From Pararhodobacter sp. SW119 (GTDB lineage Bacteria > Pseudomonadota > Alphaproteobacteria > Rhodobacterales > Rhodobacteraceae), in the NCBI RefSeq assembly GCF_017811755.1, contig NZ_JADDJF010000001.1:310001-374000 (forward strand): a DNA stretch of 64,000 bases, written 5' to 3'. Below are positions 27,608 to 36,924 of the stretch, in pieces. The notes under the pieces are model-generated. The model ran no database searches. It saw only the letters and a list, made by a program, of their open reading frames with translations, and was not told the origin of the DNA. How positions within the stretch are numbered: the stretch's first letter is position 1; each line of letters starts with the position of its first letter. The translations under genes and the position numbers were made by a program.

Positions 27608-28513
27608 TTACCGCGCCTGATCGATGCTGCGATGGCGGCGATAGGCGATCACTTCCTCCAGCACGAAATCGCGAAACGCCGTGACCCGTTTGGAGTGCCG
27701 CAACTCCTCGGGATAGGCCAGGAAGACCGGCACTTCCGCGCTCTCGACCTCGGGCAGGACGCGAACGAGATTGGGAAAATCCTCGGTCAGGTAGTCGGGC
27801 AGCAGCCCGATTCCCAGGTTCGCCAACACCGCCTGCAGCACGCCGAAGTAATTGTTGACGGTGAAGGTGGACCGGATCGGCAGCATCATCAGTTCGCGGG
27901 TGAGTTGCGCCCCCGCCATCACCTGCGCCGCGCCGGGGTTCTGGCTGATCAGCCGGAAATTCACCATGTCGACCAGCGAATCCGGGGTGCCGTTCGCACG
28001 CAGGTATTCCGGCGTCGCGTAAAGCCGCATGCGCACGCTCATCAGCCGCTTGCGGATCAGGTCGGCCTGGCTCGGCTCCTTCATGCGGATGGCGACATCG
28101 GCCTCGCGCATGGGCAGGTCCAGGACGCGCTCCTCCAGCATCAGGTCGATCTTCAACTCGGGGTGGCGGGCATAAAGCGCGGGTAGCCGCGGGGCCAGCC
28201 ACAGGGTGCCGAACGCGGTGGTAGTGGTCACCCGCAACTCGCCGAAAACCTCTTCTTCGCTGTCGCGGATGCGCGCCGCGGCGGCTTCCAGGCGCTTGGA
28301 CATCGAACTCGTCGCATCGAACAGAAGTTCGCCCTGCTCGGTCAGGATCAAGCCGCGCGCGTGGCGACGAAAGAGGGTGGTATCCAGCGACTCCTCCAGC
28401 GCGCGGATCTGCCGGCTGACCGCTGACTGGCTCAAGGCCAGCGAGTCGCCGGCATGCGTCAGGCTGCCGGCTTCGGCGACCGCGTGGAAGATCCTAAGCT
28501 TGTCCCAATCCAT
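27608..28513 (-). CDS. LysR-family transcriptional regulator
   Basis: A 301-aa LTTR with the N-terminal winged helix-turn-helix (residues 4-60, 'SLTHAGDSLALSQSAVSRQIRALEESLDTTLFRRHARGL') and a periplasmic-binding-like effector domain (about 95-295). It is divergent from the indolepyruvate oxidoreductase gene with 165 bp between starts, the usual LysR arrangement, so it probably regulates that gene and itself. The effector is unknown; an aryl-pyruvate or aromatic amino acid would fit the neighbour. Confidence 0.93.
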   Translation of the reverse strand: MDWDKLRIFHAVAEAGSLTHAGDSLALSQSAVSRQIRALEESLDTTLFRRHARGLILTEQGELLFDATSSMSKRLEAAAARIRDSEEEVFGELRVTTTTAFGTLWLAPRLPALYARHPELKIDLMLEERVLDLPMREADVAIRMKEPSQADLIRKRLMSVRMRLYATPEYLRANGTPDSLVDMVNFRLISQNPGAAQVMAGAQLTRELMMLPIRSTFTVNNYFGVLQAVLANLGIGLLPDYLTEDFPNLVRVLPEVESAEVPVFLAYPEELRHSKRVTAFRDFVLEEVIAYRRHRSIDQAR

Positions 28514-28562
28514 GGCGTCACATCATTGCGGTTGAAGCACGTGTCGGTTGTGCTTTCTTCTA

Positions 28563-28631
28563 GGTCAGAAGCGTTGGTCACGAAAGCGCCGATTGACCGA
28601 AAAGCGCTTTAAGGGTCAGTGTTTTTGACCC
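28563..28631. promoter_or_regulatory. Cluster of GGTCA/TGACC half-sites between lysR and the oxidoreductase gene
   Basis: Within 69 bp there are GGTCA at 28563-28567 and 28576-28580, TGACC at 28594-28598, GGTCA at 28614-28618 and TGACC at 28626-28630. The last pair forms the inverted repeat GGGTCA-N7-TGACCC (28613-28631), and an AAAGCGCTTT palindrome (28601-28610) lies between. The arrangement suits a LysR recognition plus activation site. Confidence 0.5.
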
Positions 28632-28678
28632 ATAGTGCCGGCGCAGACTGGAACGCGGCCGCCTGGGAGGACGGGATC

Positions 28679-31600
28679 ATGGGAAAATCGCACTTCACCC
28701 TCGAGGACCGCTTCGACCTGGAAAGTTCGCCGGTTCTTCTCAACGGCACACAGGCGCTGGTCCGGTTGATGCTGGCGCAGGCCGCGCGCGACCGGGCGGA
28801 GGGGCTGAACACCGCAGGCTACGTCACCGGCTACCGCGGCTCGCCCCTTGGCGCGGTCGACCAGCAGATGAGCCGCGCGCGCAAGCATCTCGACGCCGCG
28901 AACGTCCGTTTTCAGGAGGGACTGAACGAGGATCTCGCCGCCACCGCCATCTGGGGCGCCCAACAGGCCGAGTTGCGCGGCGAGGGGGTCTATGACGGGG
29001 TCTTCGCGCTCTGGTACGGCAAGGGGCCGGGGGTGGACCGCTCCGGCGACGTGATGCGCCACGCCAACATGGCCGGCACCTCGCCCAATGGCGGCGTCCT
29101 GATGGCGATGGGTGACGACCATACCGGCGAATCCTCGACCGTGCTGCATCAGTCCGACTGGGCGATGGTCGATGCCTACATCCCCGTCCTGTCACCCGCC
29201 GGCGTACAGGAGGTGCTGGATTTCGGCCACTACGGCTACGCGCTCAGCCGGTTTGCCGGGCTCTGGGTCGGCCTGAAGACGATGAAGGACACGATCGAGG
29301 CGACGGCGGTGGTGGACGGAAACCCGCACCGCCTGCAGTTCGTGACCCCCGACTTTCCCCTGCCCGAGGGCGGGCTGAACATCCGGCTTCAGGATACGCC
29401 GCACGCGCAGGAAGCGCGGATCATCGACCACAAGCGCTTCGCCGCCGAAGCCTTCGCGCGCGCCAACCGGATCGACAAGCGCGTCTGGGGGCGGCCCGGC
29501 GCAAAGATCGGTCTGGTCGCAGCGGGCAAGAACTGGCTGGATCTGGTTCACGCGCTGGGCCTTCTGGGCATAGACCAGGCGCAGGCGGAAAACCTGGGGA
29601 TCGCCACTTACAAGATCGGGCAGACTTGGCCGCTGGACACGCAAAGCTTCCTGGAATTCGCCGACGGCCTCGACCTGATCATCGTGGTCGAGGAAAAGCG
29701 CAAGCTGATCGAGGTCCAGATCAAGGAGGCGCTGTTCGACGACCGCCAGGGCCGCCGTGTCTATGGCTGGCACAAGGGCAGCGCGCGCGAGAACGGCCAA
29801 AGGGTCGAGCTTTTCCCGACGCGCTACGCCCTCGACCCCGTGATGATCGCCGAAAAGCTGGCCCAGATCCTGATCGAGGAGGGGCGCGAAACCGACGCGC
29901 TGCGCGAAGGCCTTGCCCGCATCCGCGAGGCGCAGCGCGCCGACAACGCGCCGGAACTGGCCGCGCGGTTGCCCTATTTCTGCTCGGGCTGCCCGCACAA
30001 CACCTCGACCCGCGTGCCCGAGGGCAGCCGCGCCTATGCCGGGATCGGCTGCCACTACATGGCGCAATGGATGGACCGCGAAACCCTGGGCTTCACCCAT
30101 ATGGGCGGCGAGGGCGCGAACTGGATCGGCGAGGCGCCGTTTTCGACCCGCAAGCACGTCTTCCAGAACCTGGGCGACGGGACCTACAACCATTCCGGCA
30201 TCCAGGCGATCCGCGCCGCCGTCGCGGCTGGCACCAACATCACCTACAAGATCCTCTTCAACGACGCCGTCGCCATGACCGGCGGCCAGAAGAACGAGGG
30301 CGGGCTGACCGCCGCACGCATCGCGCACGAACTGAAAGCCATGGGAATCAAGCACCTCGCCGTGGTGCACGACGAAAAGGAAACACCGGACTTTTCCGAG
30401 TTTCCCGCCGGGATCGAGACCCACGAACGCGCCGACCTGATGGCCGTGCAGCGCCGCTTCGCCGAAATCGACGGCGTCTCGGCCATCGTCTACGCCCAGA
30501 CCTGCGCCGCCGAAAAGCGCCGCCGCCGCAAGCGCGGCACCTTCCCCGACCCCGACCAGCGCGTCTTCATCAACACCGATGTCTGCGAAGGCTGCGGCGA
30601 TTGCGGCGTGCAGTCGAACTGCGTCTCGATCGTGCCGGTGGAGACCGAACTGGGCCGCAAGCGCGCCATCGACCAGTCGTCCTGCAACAAGGACTTCTCC
30701 TGCCTCAAGGGGTTCTGCCCCTCCTTCGTGACGCTGAAGGGCGCCAAGGTAAAAAAGGCCGCGACCCAGACGTTGGACCTGCCGGACCTGCCCGAACCCA
30801 CGCTGCCGGCCATCGACGGCACGCACAATGTGGTCATCACCGGCGTCGGCGGCACCGGCGTCGTCACCATCGGCGCGGTGCTGGCGCAGGCCGCGCATAT
30901 CGACGGCAAGGGGGCTGCGATGATGGAAATGGCGGGCCTCGCGCAGAAGGGCGGCGCCGTCCACATCCATTGCCGCATCGCCAACCGCCCCGAGGATATC
31001 AGCGCCGTGCGCGTCGCCGTGGGCGAGGCCGATGCGGTGATCGGCGGCGATCTGGTCGTCACCGGCGGCGCGCGCACGCTGGGCCTGATGCGCACCGGGC
31101 GCACCGGCGCCGCCGTCAACGCGCATGAAATCATCACCGGCAGCTTCACGCGCGACACAGAATTCCGCCTGCCGATCAAGGGCCTGCGGCTTTCCCTTGA
31201 GGCGCGACTTCAGGATCGTCTGGCACTCTTCGATGCCTCGGAACTGGCGCGCGTGGCACTGGGCGATTCGATCTTTTCCAACATGATCGTCTTCGGCGCC
31301 GCCTGGCAGATGGGCCTGATCCCGGTCGGGCTGGCCGCCATTCGCCAGGCGATCGAGATCAACGGCGCGGCGGTGGAACCCAACCTCCGCGCGTTCGAGA
31401 TCGGGCGCTGGGCCGTCGTGCAGCCCGACGCGGCCGAGGCGCTGCTACGTCCCCAGGCCACACCGGCTACCGCCGTCGACCCGGTCGAGTTTCGCGCCCG
31501 GCACCTCGTCGCCTATCAGGGCAAGCGGCTGGCCCGGCGCTACCGGCGCATGCTGGACGGGATCGACGACGCGGGCCTGCGCGATGCGGTCGCGCGCGGC

Positions 31601-32095
31601 TATCACAAGCTGCTGGCCTACAAGGACGAGTACGAGGTCGCGCGCCTGCACCTCTCGACCCTCGACAAGGCGCGCGAGACTTTCGACGGCGGCTTCTCCG
31701 TCGAATATCACCTCGCCCCCCCGATCCTGTCGCGCCCCGGCGCGGACGGGCGCCCCCGCAAGCGCCGCTTCGGCCCCGCCATGGGGCGCGCCTTCCGGCT
31801 TCTCGCGCCGATGAAGGTGCTGCGCGGCACGCCGCTCGACCCGTTCGGCTACAGCGCGGAGCGAAAGATGGAACGCGCGCTGATCCGCGAGTACGAATCC
31901 GACATGGCGGATCTGTTGCCCAAGGTCACGCCGCAAACGCGCGATCTGGTGCTGGAACTGTCGCTGCTGCCCTTGCAGATCCGCGGCTTCGGCCCGGTGA
32001 AGGAGGCCAACGCCAAGGCCGCCGCGCATCGGCGCGCCGAGTTGCTGCGCGCCATCGCGCAGGGCGGCGCGCCCGTGCCGATGGCGGCGGAATGA
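28679..32095 (+). CDS. Indolepyruvate ferredoxin oxidoreductase, fused alpha-beta (IorAB-type)
   Basis: An 1138-aa 2-oxoacid:ferredoxin oxidoreductase that oxidatively decarboxylates aryl pyruvates from aromatic amino acids to acyl-CoA. Order: pyrimidine-binding/transferase region (about 20-400), TPP-binding region with 'CSGCPHNTSTRVPEGSRAY' (about 435) and 'GGEGANWIGEAPF', 4Fe-4S motif 'CEGCGDCGVQSNC' plus 'CNKDFSCLKGFCPSF' (about 637-685), then the gamma/IorB domain from 'GVGGTGVVTIGAVLAQAAH' (about 722). The start at 28679 follows GGGAGG; an in-frame ATG at 28619 lacks one. The divergent LysR gene probably regulates it. Single-polypeptide forms are common in aerobic alphaproteobacteria. 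Confidence 0.93.
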   Translation: MGKSHFTLEDRFDLESSPVLLNGTQALVRLMLAQAARDRAEGLNTAGYVTGYRGSPLGAVDQQMSRARKHLDAANVRFQEGLNEDLAATAIWGAQQAELRGEGVYDGVFALWYGKGPGVDRSGDVMRHANMAGTSPNGGVLMAMGDDHTGESSTVLHQSDWAMVDAYIPVLSPAGVQEVLDFGHYGYALSRFAGLWVGLKTMKDTIEATAVVDGNPHRLQFVTPDFPLPEGGLNIRLQDTPHAQEARIIDHKRFAAEAFARANRIDKRVWGRPGAKIGLVAAGKNWLDLVHALGLLGIDQAQAENLGIATYKIGQTWPLDTQSFLEFADGLDLIIVVEEKRKLIEVQIKEALFDDRQGRRVYGWHKGSARENGQRVELFPTRYALDPVMIAEKLAQILIEEGRETDALREGLARIREAQRADNAPELAARLPYFCSGCPHNTSTRVPEGSRAYAGIGCHYMAQWMDRETLGFTHMGGEGANWIGEAPFSTRKHVFQNLGDGTYNHSGIQAIRAAVAAGTNITYKILFNDAVAMTGGQKNEGGLTAARIAHELKAMGIKHLAVVHDEKETPDFSEFPAGIETHERADLMAVQRRFAEIDGVSAIVYAQTCAAEKRRRRKRGTFPDPDQRVFINTDVCEGCGDCGVQSNCVSIVPVETELGRKRAIDQSSCNKDFSCLKGFCPSFVTLKGAKVKKAATQTLDLPDLPEPTLPAIDGTHNVVITGVGGTGVVTIGAVLAQAAHIDGKGAAMMEMAGLAQKGGAVHIHCRIANRPEDISAVRVAVGEADAVIGGDLVVTGGARTLGLMRTGRTGAAVNAHEIITGSFTRDTEFRLPIKGLRLSLEARLQDRLALFDASELARVALGDSIFSNMIVFGAAWQMGLIPVGLAAIRQAIEINGAAVEPNLRAFEIGRWAVVQPDAAEALLRPQATPATAVDPVEFRARHLVAYQGKRLARRYRRMLDGIDDAGLRDAVARGYHKLLAYKDEYEVARLHLSTLDKARETFDGGFSVEYHLAPPILSRPGADGRPRKRRFGPAMGRAFRLLAPMKVLRGTPLDPFGYSAERKMERALIREYESDMADLLPKVTPQTRDLVLELSLLPLQIRGFGPVKEANAKAAAHRRAELLRAIAQGGAPVPMAAE

Positions 32096-32176
32096 TGCCA
32101 GAGCCGCGAAAACAAATGGATTTTGTGCCCGCTCCTGCCTAAGACTGGCCGCGACAACGCGGCGGAGGGCGGGCGC

Positions 32177-32989
32177 ATGGCGGTGGGCGTGTTCGATTCG
32201 GGGCTGGGCGGGCTGACGGTGCTGGCCGCGCTGGAAAAGCGTCTGCCCGACGTGCCCTTCGTCTATCTCGGCGACAACGCCCACACCCCCTATGGGGTGC
32301 GCGAGGCCGACGAGATCTTCGCGCTGACCTGCGCCGGGGTGGAACGCCTGTGGGCCGAGGGCTGCGATCTGGTCATCCTGGCCTGCAACACTGCCTCCGC
32401 CGCCGCGCTGAGACGTATGCAGGAGACCTGGGTGCCGGCGGAAAAACGCGTCCTCGGCGTCTTCGTCCCGCTGATCGAGGCGCTGACCGAACGCCAATGG
32501 GGCGACAACTCCCCCCCGCGCGAGGTAGCGGTGAAGCATGTCGCGCTTTTCGCGACCCCCGCCACGGTACAAAGCCGCGCCTTCCAGCGCGAACTCGCGT
32601 TCCGCGCCATCGGGGTAGATGTCGAGGCGCAGCCCTGCGGCGGTGTCGTCGACGCGATCGAGGAAGCCGACATGTTGCTGGCCGAGGCGCTGGTCCATTC
32701 CCATGTCGCCGCGCTGAAGCGCCGGATGCCGCGCCCCGACGCGGCGGTGCTGGGCTGCACGCATTATCCCCTGCTGGAGCCCGTCTTCCGCGCCGCAATT
32801 GGCGCCGAGGTCGCGGTCTATTCGCAACCCGACATCGTCGCGGCAAGCCTCGAGGATTATCTGCGCCGCCATCCCGACATGCTGGGCACGGGCGCGGAAA
32901 GCCGCTTTCTGACCACCGGCGATCCGATCGCCGTGGGCCACCGCGCGACGATCTTCCTGCGCCGCGCCATCGCGTTCGAACCCGCCTGA
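32177..32989 (+). CDS. murI: Glutamate racemase
   Basis: A 270-aa cofactor-independent racemase making D-glutamate for peptidoglycan. Catalytic elements visible: Asp in 'GVFDSGLGG' (residues 4-12), Cys in '[10 protein letters not shown]' (about 72) and Cys-His in 'LGCTHYPLL' (about 192). '[11 protein letters not shown]' binds substrate. The start at 32177 is preceded by GGAGGGCGGG. It stands alone between the oxidoreductase and a DUF4389 gene. Confidence 0.96.
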   Translation: MAVGVFDSGLGGLTVLAALEKRLPDVPFVYLGDNAHTPYGVREADEIFALTCAGVERLWAEGCDLVILACNTASAAALRRMQETWVPAEKRVLGVFVPLIEALTERQWGDNSPPREVAVKHVALFATPATVQSRAFQRELAFRAIGVDVEAQPCGGVVDAIEEADMLLAEALVHSHVAALKRRMPRPDAAVLGCTHYPLLEPVFRAAIGAEVAVYSQPDIVAASLEDYLRRHPDMLGTGAESRFLTTGDPIAVGHRATIFLRRAIAFEPA

Positions 32990-33040
32990 ACGCTGACCTG
33001 AACGCTTGCCAGACGCGGCATCTGCGCGCAGTCTGGGCCC

Positions 33041-33073
33041 GCAACCGACTGGCAACCGACTGACAACCGACGG
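33041..33073. repeat. Three tandem 11-bp repeats upstream of the DUF4389 gene
   Basis: GCAACCGACTG occurs at 33041-33051 and 33052-33062, with a degenerate third copy (ACAACCGACGG) at 33063-33073. It ends at the GGAGGGG ribosome site of the next gene. Probably a replication-slippage repeat. Confidence 0.75.
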
Positions 33074-33083
33074 AGGGGCCGCG

Positions 33084-33383
33084 ATGAGCCGCATGGAAGA
33101 CGACACACCCGGACCCCAGCGCGACGACGACCCGATGCCGCGCGAGGTCTGGCCCCGCATCCTGTGGATCATCGTCATCGCCGCGATGATCAGCCTGGCG
33201 CAGACGATCCTGGTGGTCGTGGCGGTGCTGCAGATCCTGATCATGCTGACCAACCGCGGCAAGCCGAACGAGGAACTGGCCGATTTCGGCTGCATGGTCG
33301 GCGCCTGGATCGCCAAGGCCGCGCGCTTCCAGTCGGCGGCCAGCGACATCAAGCCCTGGCCCTGGACGCCGATGGGGTCCTGA
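33084..33383 (+). CDS. DUF4389 membrane protein
   Basis: A 99-aa protein with an acidic N-terminus, one long hydrophobic stretch (about 24-54, 'ILWIIVIAAMISLAQTILVVVAVLQILIMLTN') and 'GKPNEELADFGCMVGAWIAKAARFQSAASDIKPWPWTPMGS', the DUF4389 pattern including the terminal 'PWPW'. Function of the family is unknown. ATG 33084 follows GGAGGGG. It overlaps nothing and sits downstream of murI. Confidence 0.8.
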   Translation: MSRMEDDTPGPQRDDDPMPREVWPRILWIIVIAAMISLAQTILVVVAVLQILIMLTNRGKPNEELADFGCMVGAWIAKAARFQSAASDIKPWPWTPMGS

Positions 33384-33465
33384 GCCGCCCGCCCCCTTGG
33401 CAGGGCAGGCGTCCAAGGTTGGACGCTTTGGCAGGGTATTGATCCGAAAGGATTATTCGGCCTCG

Positions 33466-33485
33466 TTAACCGCAATGAAACTTTC
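33466..33485. repeat. 20-bp dispersed repeat TTAACCGCAATGAAACTTTC, copy 1
   Basis: Identical to bases 53825-53844. It lies in the 219-bp convergent gap between the DUF4389 gene and hutC. On the minus strand it reads GAAAGTTTCATTGCGGTTAA and is followed by a CCGAA-N7-TTCGG hairpin (33444-33460). A second AT-rich stretch, GTTAAAAAACCGTTGCGAT, starts near 33509 and resembles the start of the 74-bp element at 44158. Confidence 0.7.
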
Positions 33486-33602
33486 GGACCGCACCTGCAG
33501 GCCGGAAGTTAAAAAACCGTTGCGATTTACACGATTTACAAATGACTTCATGAGGTTGCGGCGCAATGCGCACTGCGCGTACCCCCGCCTCGGGCCGCGA
33601 TG

Positions 33603-34295
33603 TCAGAGCGTCGCGTCCACACGGTGGCCGGGCGCGTAGGTCAGCCGGACGAAGGTGATCGGCGCGGCCTCGGTCCGGGTGGTGCGTTCGATGGCCAGCA
33701 GCGCGTCGCCTTCGGCGCAGTCCAGCCAGCGCGCCGCCTGCGTATCGGCGGGCCGGGCGGTAAACCCGATGGTCCCGTCCGAATAGGGCACGTTCCGCAC
33801 GAGCCATTCGTTGGCGCTGACGCTCGTGAATTCGGCCTGCACGGGCGGCGCGACCGCCGGGTTGAGCCAGCGATCCTCCAGGCAGAAGGGGCGGTCGTCG
33901 GCCAGGTGCAGCGCGATCACGTGGCGCATCGGCGGGCCTGCCGGCCAGTCGAGCGTTGCGCAGACCTCGGGCGGCGGCGGGCGCGGCGCGTCATCGATCA
34001 GCCGGTAGCCATGGCGCTGCCCGCGTTCCTCGACATTCTGGCGGATGATGGCGATGTCGAACGTGGCCTTGCGCACCGGCGTGACCGGCACGCGCGTGCC
34101 GCCCTTGCGCTTGCGCTCCAAGAGGCCGGCCTCGGCCAGGTCACGCAGGGCGCGGTTCACGGTGGCGCGGGCGCAGCCCAGTTCGGTGGCCAGTTCCGCC
34201 TCGTCGGGGATGCGCGCGCCGGGGGGCCAGGTGCCGGCGCGGATCCGCCGCAAAGCCTCGGCGCGGATCGCCTGCCAGGTCACCGTCCGGTCCAT
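33603..34295 (-). CDS. hutC: Histidine-utilisation repressor HutC (GntR family)
   Basis: A 230-aa GntR/HutC regulator: winged helix-turn-helix at about 8-72 ('AELATELGCARATVNRALRDLAEAGLLERKRKGGTRV') and a UTRA effector domain at about 95-225. HutC proteins respond to urocanate and repress hut genes. Its ATG overlaps the hutF stop, so it is co-expressed with hutF and faces the hutI-H-G-U operon across a likely operator. Confidence 0.95.
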   Translation of the reverse strand: MDRTVTWQAIRAEALRRIRAGTWPPGARIPDEAELATELGCARATVNRALRDLAEAGLLERKRKGGTRVPVTPVRKATFDIAIIRQNVEERGQRHGYRLIDDAPRPPPPEVCATLDWPAGPPMRHVIALHLADDRPFCLEDRWLNPAVAPPVQAEFTSVSANEWLVRNVPYSDGTIGFTARPADTQAARWLDCAEGDALLAIERTTRTEAAPITFVRLTYAPGHRVDATL

Positions 34296-35659
34296 CAGAG
34301 CGCCCGCAACCGCCGCAGCGTCGCGCGGTAGGCGCGTTCAATACGCTCGCGCGCGACATGCCGACCGTCCCGCACCCTGTGCCGGCCGGCGGCCCAGACA
34401 TCGCTGACCGCGCGGTCGTCGCCGGCAAAGATCCACGCATCGAGCAGCGTGTCGCCGGTCCGCCCCTCCAGATCGACATGGGTGCTGTCGAGCGCCAGCA
34501 GATCCGCCAGCTTCCCCTCGGCCAGCACGCCGGCGTCGCGGCCGGCGGCTTGCGCGCCGCCGCGCGCGACGCCGTCCAGCAGCACGCGGCCGGTCGACAT
34601 CTCGGTGGTGGCCAGCGCCGCGCGCGACCGGTCCCGCAACCGTTGCGAATAGTCCAGCGTGCGCAATTCCTCGGAAAGCGCGATGCGGATGTTGCTGTCC
34701 GACCCCACGCCGAACGCCCCGCCCGCGCCAGTCCAGGCGACGCCGTCGAAGATGCCGTCGCCGAGGCTCGATTCGGTGATCGGGCAGAGACCGGCGACGG
34801 CGCCGGTCGCCGCCAGCGCCAGCGTCTCGGCGCGTTCCATCTGCGTGCAGTGGATCAGGCACCAGTTTGGGTCCACGGCCGCGTTGGCCAGCAGCCATTC
34901 GGTCGGGCGGGCGCTTCGGGCGGCCTGCACCTCCTCGACCTCGGCCACCTGTTCGGCCAGATGCATGTGCAGCGGTGCGCCGGGGCGCAGGTCCATGCAG
35001 GCCGCCAACCCCTCGGGCGAGACGGCGCGCAGGCTGTGCGGCGCGACGCCGAGGCGCGTATCGGCGGGCAGGGGGGTCAGCGCCGCTTCCGCCTGTTCGA
35101 CCAGCGCCGCGAACCGCGAGGGGTCATTGCCGAAGCGGATCTGCCCTGGCCCCAGCGGCCGGCGGTCGCAGCCCCCGAATTCATAGAGGACGGGCAGCAG
35201 CGTCAGCCCGATTCCGGTCTCCTGCGTCGCGGCGGCGATGCGTTCGGACATCTCCGCCAGCCGGGCATAGGGCGTGCCGCCGGGGGCGTGGTGCAGGTAG
35301 TGGAACTCCACGTTGCAGGCATAGCCCGCCTCCATCATCTCCATCTGCACGAAGGCGGCGATGGCCTGCACGTCCTCGGGCGTCAGGCGGTCGAGGAAGC
35401 GGAACATTAGCTGCCGCCAGGTCCAGAACGTGTCGCGCGGGTCGGGGCCGCGGCGTTCGGTCAGGCCGGCCATCGCCCGCTGAAACGCATGGCTGTGCAG
35501 GTTGGCGGGCGCCGGCAGCAGGGCGCCGACGCGCTGCGCGCCGGGCTGGGGCAGGGTGCCCGGCTCGATCCCGGCGATCCGGTCGCCCGCGATCTCCAGC
35601 GTCACGTCTTGCGCCCAACCCTTTGCCAGAAGCGCCTGTTCGGCCCAGATCGTCTGCAT
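34295..35659 (-). CDS. hutF: Formimidoylglutamate deiminase
   Basis: A 454-aa amidohydrolase-superfamily enzyme converting N-formimino-L-glutamate to N-formyl-L-glutamate and ammonia. The metal-binding HxH is at 55-57 ('[30 protein letters not shown]'), with later 'HMHLAEQ' and 'LIHCTQM' histidines and a 'GVGSDSN' aspartate. This replaces the HutE/one-step route and matches the presence of HutG. First gene on the minus strand, divergent from hutI. Confidence 0.96.
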   Translation of the reverse strand: MQTIWAEQALLAKGWAQDVTLEIAGDRIAGIEPGTLPQPGAQRVGALLPAPANLHSHAFQRAMAGLTERRGPDPRDTFWTWRQLMFRFLDRLTPEDVQAIAAFVQMEMMEAGYACNVEFHYLHHAPGGTPYARLAEMSERIAAATQETGIGLTLLPVLYEFGGCDRRPLGPGQIRFGNDPSRFAALVEQAEAALTPLPADTRLGVAPHSLRAVSPEGLAACMDLRPGAPLHMHLAEQVAEVEEVQAARSARPTEWLLANAAVDPNWCLIHCTQMERAETLALAATGAVAGLCPITESSLGDGIFDGVAWTGAGGAFGVGSDSNIRIALSEELRTLDYSQRLRDRSRAALATTEMSTGRVLLDGVARGGAQAAGRDAGVLAEGKLADLLALDSTHVDLEGRTGDTLLDAWIFAGDDRAVSDVWAAGRHRVRDGRHVARERIERAYRATLRRLRAL

Positions 35660-35678
35660 GCGTCTCCCCCATTGACTC

Positions 35679-35703
35679 GATAATAAGTATAGACATAATT
35701 ATC
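35679..35703. promoter_or_regulatory. Candidate HutC operator between hutF and hutI
   Basis: The 65-bp region between divergent hutF and hutI contains the inverted repeat GATAAT-N13-ATTATC, with AAGTATAGACATA in its centre. This resembles GntR/HutC-type sites built around TGTATAGACA. It would allow simultaneous control of hutFC and hutIHGU plus the TRAP genes. Confidence 0.55.
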
Positions 35704-35724
35704 CAAGATGAAGGGGGAATCAAG

Positions 35725-36924
35725 GTGAATTCGCAACACCACATCCTGACGAACGCCCGCCTGGCCGGGGCAGGGACGCCGGAGACGGGCCGCGCCGCGC
35801 TGGTCATCGGCGGCGACCGGATCGTCTGGGCGGGCGCCGAAGCCGACCTGCCCGAGGCCTACCGGGCGGCCGAGCGCACCGATCTGGAAGGGCGGCTGGT
35901 CACGCCCGCTTTGATCGACTGCCACACGCATCTGGTCCACGGCGGCCACCGCGCCGCCGAGTTCGAGATGCGCCTCGAAGGAGCCAGCTACGAGGAGATT
36001 GCGCGCGCCGGCGGCGGCATCGTCTCGACCGTCTCCGCCACCCGCGCGGCGAGCGAGGACGAACTGCTGGCCCTGGCCCTGCCGCGACTGGACGCGCTTC
36101 TGGCCGAGGGCGTGGCGATGGTCGAGGTGAAGTCGGGCTACGGGCTGGATGTCGAGACCGAGTTGCGCATGCTGCGCGTCGCCCGACGGCTGGAACGGAT
36201 GCGCCCGGTCCGCGTGCGCACCAGTTTCCTCGGCGCGCATGCGCTGCCCGCCGACTATGCCGGCCGCGCCGACGACTATCTCGATCAGGTCTGCCTGCCC
36301 GCCCTGCGCGCCGCCCATGCCGAAGGGCTGGCCGATGCCGTCGACGGGTTTTGCGAGAACATCGCCTTTTCGCCCGAGCAGATCGCGCGCGTCTTCACCG
36401 AGGCGCGCGCGCTGGGTCTGCCCGTGAAGCTGCACGCCGAACAGCTGTCGCATCAGGGTGGCACGGCGCTGGCGGCGCGCTTCAACGCTCTTTCGGCCGA
36501 TCACGTCGAATACGCAACCGACGACGACGCCCGCGCCATGGCCGCCGCCGGCACCGTCGCCGTCCTGCTGCCCGGCGCCTTCTACTTCATCCGCGAGACG
36601 AAACTGCCGCCGGTTGCCGCCTTCCGCGACCACGGCGTGCCGATGGCGCTGGCCACCGACTGCAACCCCGGCTCATCGCCCCTGACCTCGCTTCTGCTGG
36701 TGATGAACATGGCTTGCACGCTCTTCCGCCTGACACCTGAGGAGGCTTTGCGCGGCGTCACCGTCCACGCCGCGCGCGCACTGGGTCTGGATGATTGCGG
36801 GCGGATCACGCCGGGCCAGCGCGCCGATCTGGCCGTCTGGGACGTGGAGACACCGGCGGAACTGGCCTACCGCACCGGCTTCAACCCCCTTCACTCCCGC
36901 ATCTTCGGAGGCCGCGCATGCTGA
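35725..36924 (+). CDS. hutI: Imidazolonepropionase
   Basis: A 399-aa amidohydrolase opening imidazolone propionate to N-formimino-L-glutamate. HxH at 67-69 ('[12 protein letters not shown]'), '[15 protein letters not shown]', '[12 protein letters not shown]' and the metal Asp in '[12 protein letters not shown]' are all present. The GTG at 35725 is chosen: it follows AAGGGGGAA, and the nearest upstream ATG (35708) is in another frame and soon stops. First gene of the plus-strand hut operon; its stop overlaps hutH. Confidence 0.96.
   Translation: MNSQHHILTNARLAGAGTPETGRAALVIGGDRIVWAGAEADLPEAYRAAERTDLEGRLVTPALIDCHTHLVHGGHRAAEFEMRLEGASYEEIARAGGGIVSTVSATRAASEDELLALALPRLDALLAEGVAMVEVKSGYGLDVETELRMLRVARRLERMRPVRVRTSFLGAHALPADYAGRADDYLDQVCLPALRAAHAEGLADAVDGFCENIAFSPEQIARVFTEARALGLPVKLHAEQLSHQGGTALAARFNALSADHVEYATDDDARAMAAAGTVAVLLPGAFYFIRETKLPPVAAFRDHGVPMALATDCNPGSSPLTSLLLVMNMACTLFRLTPEEALRGVTVHAARALGLDDCGRITPGQRADLAVWDVETPAELAYRTGFNPLHSRIFGGRAC

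Noticed and set aside
33397-33639. 80-codon plus-strand frame between the DUF4389 gene and hutC
   Set aside because: It overlaps the convergent hutC end and a dispersed repeat, with no ribosome site and no family resemblance.
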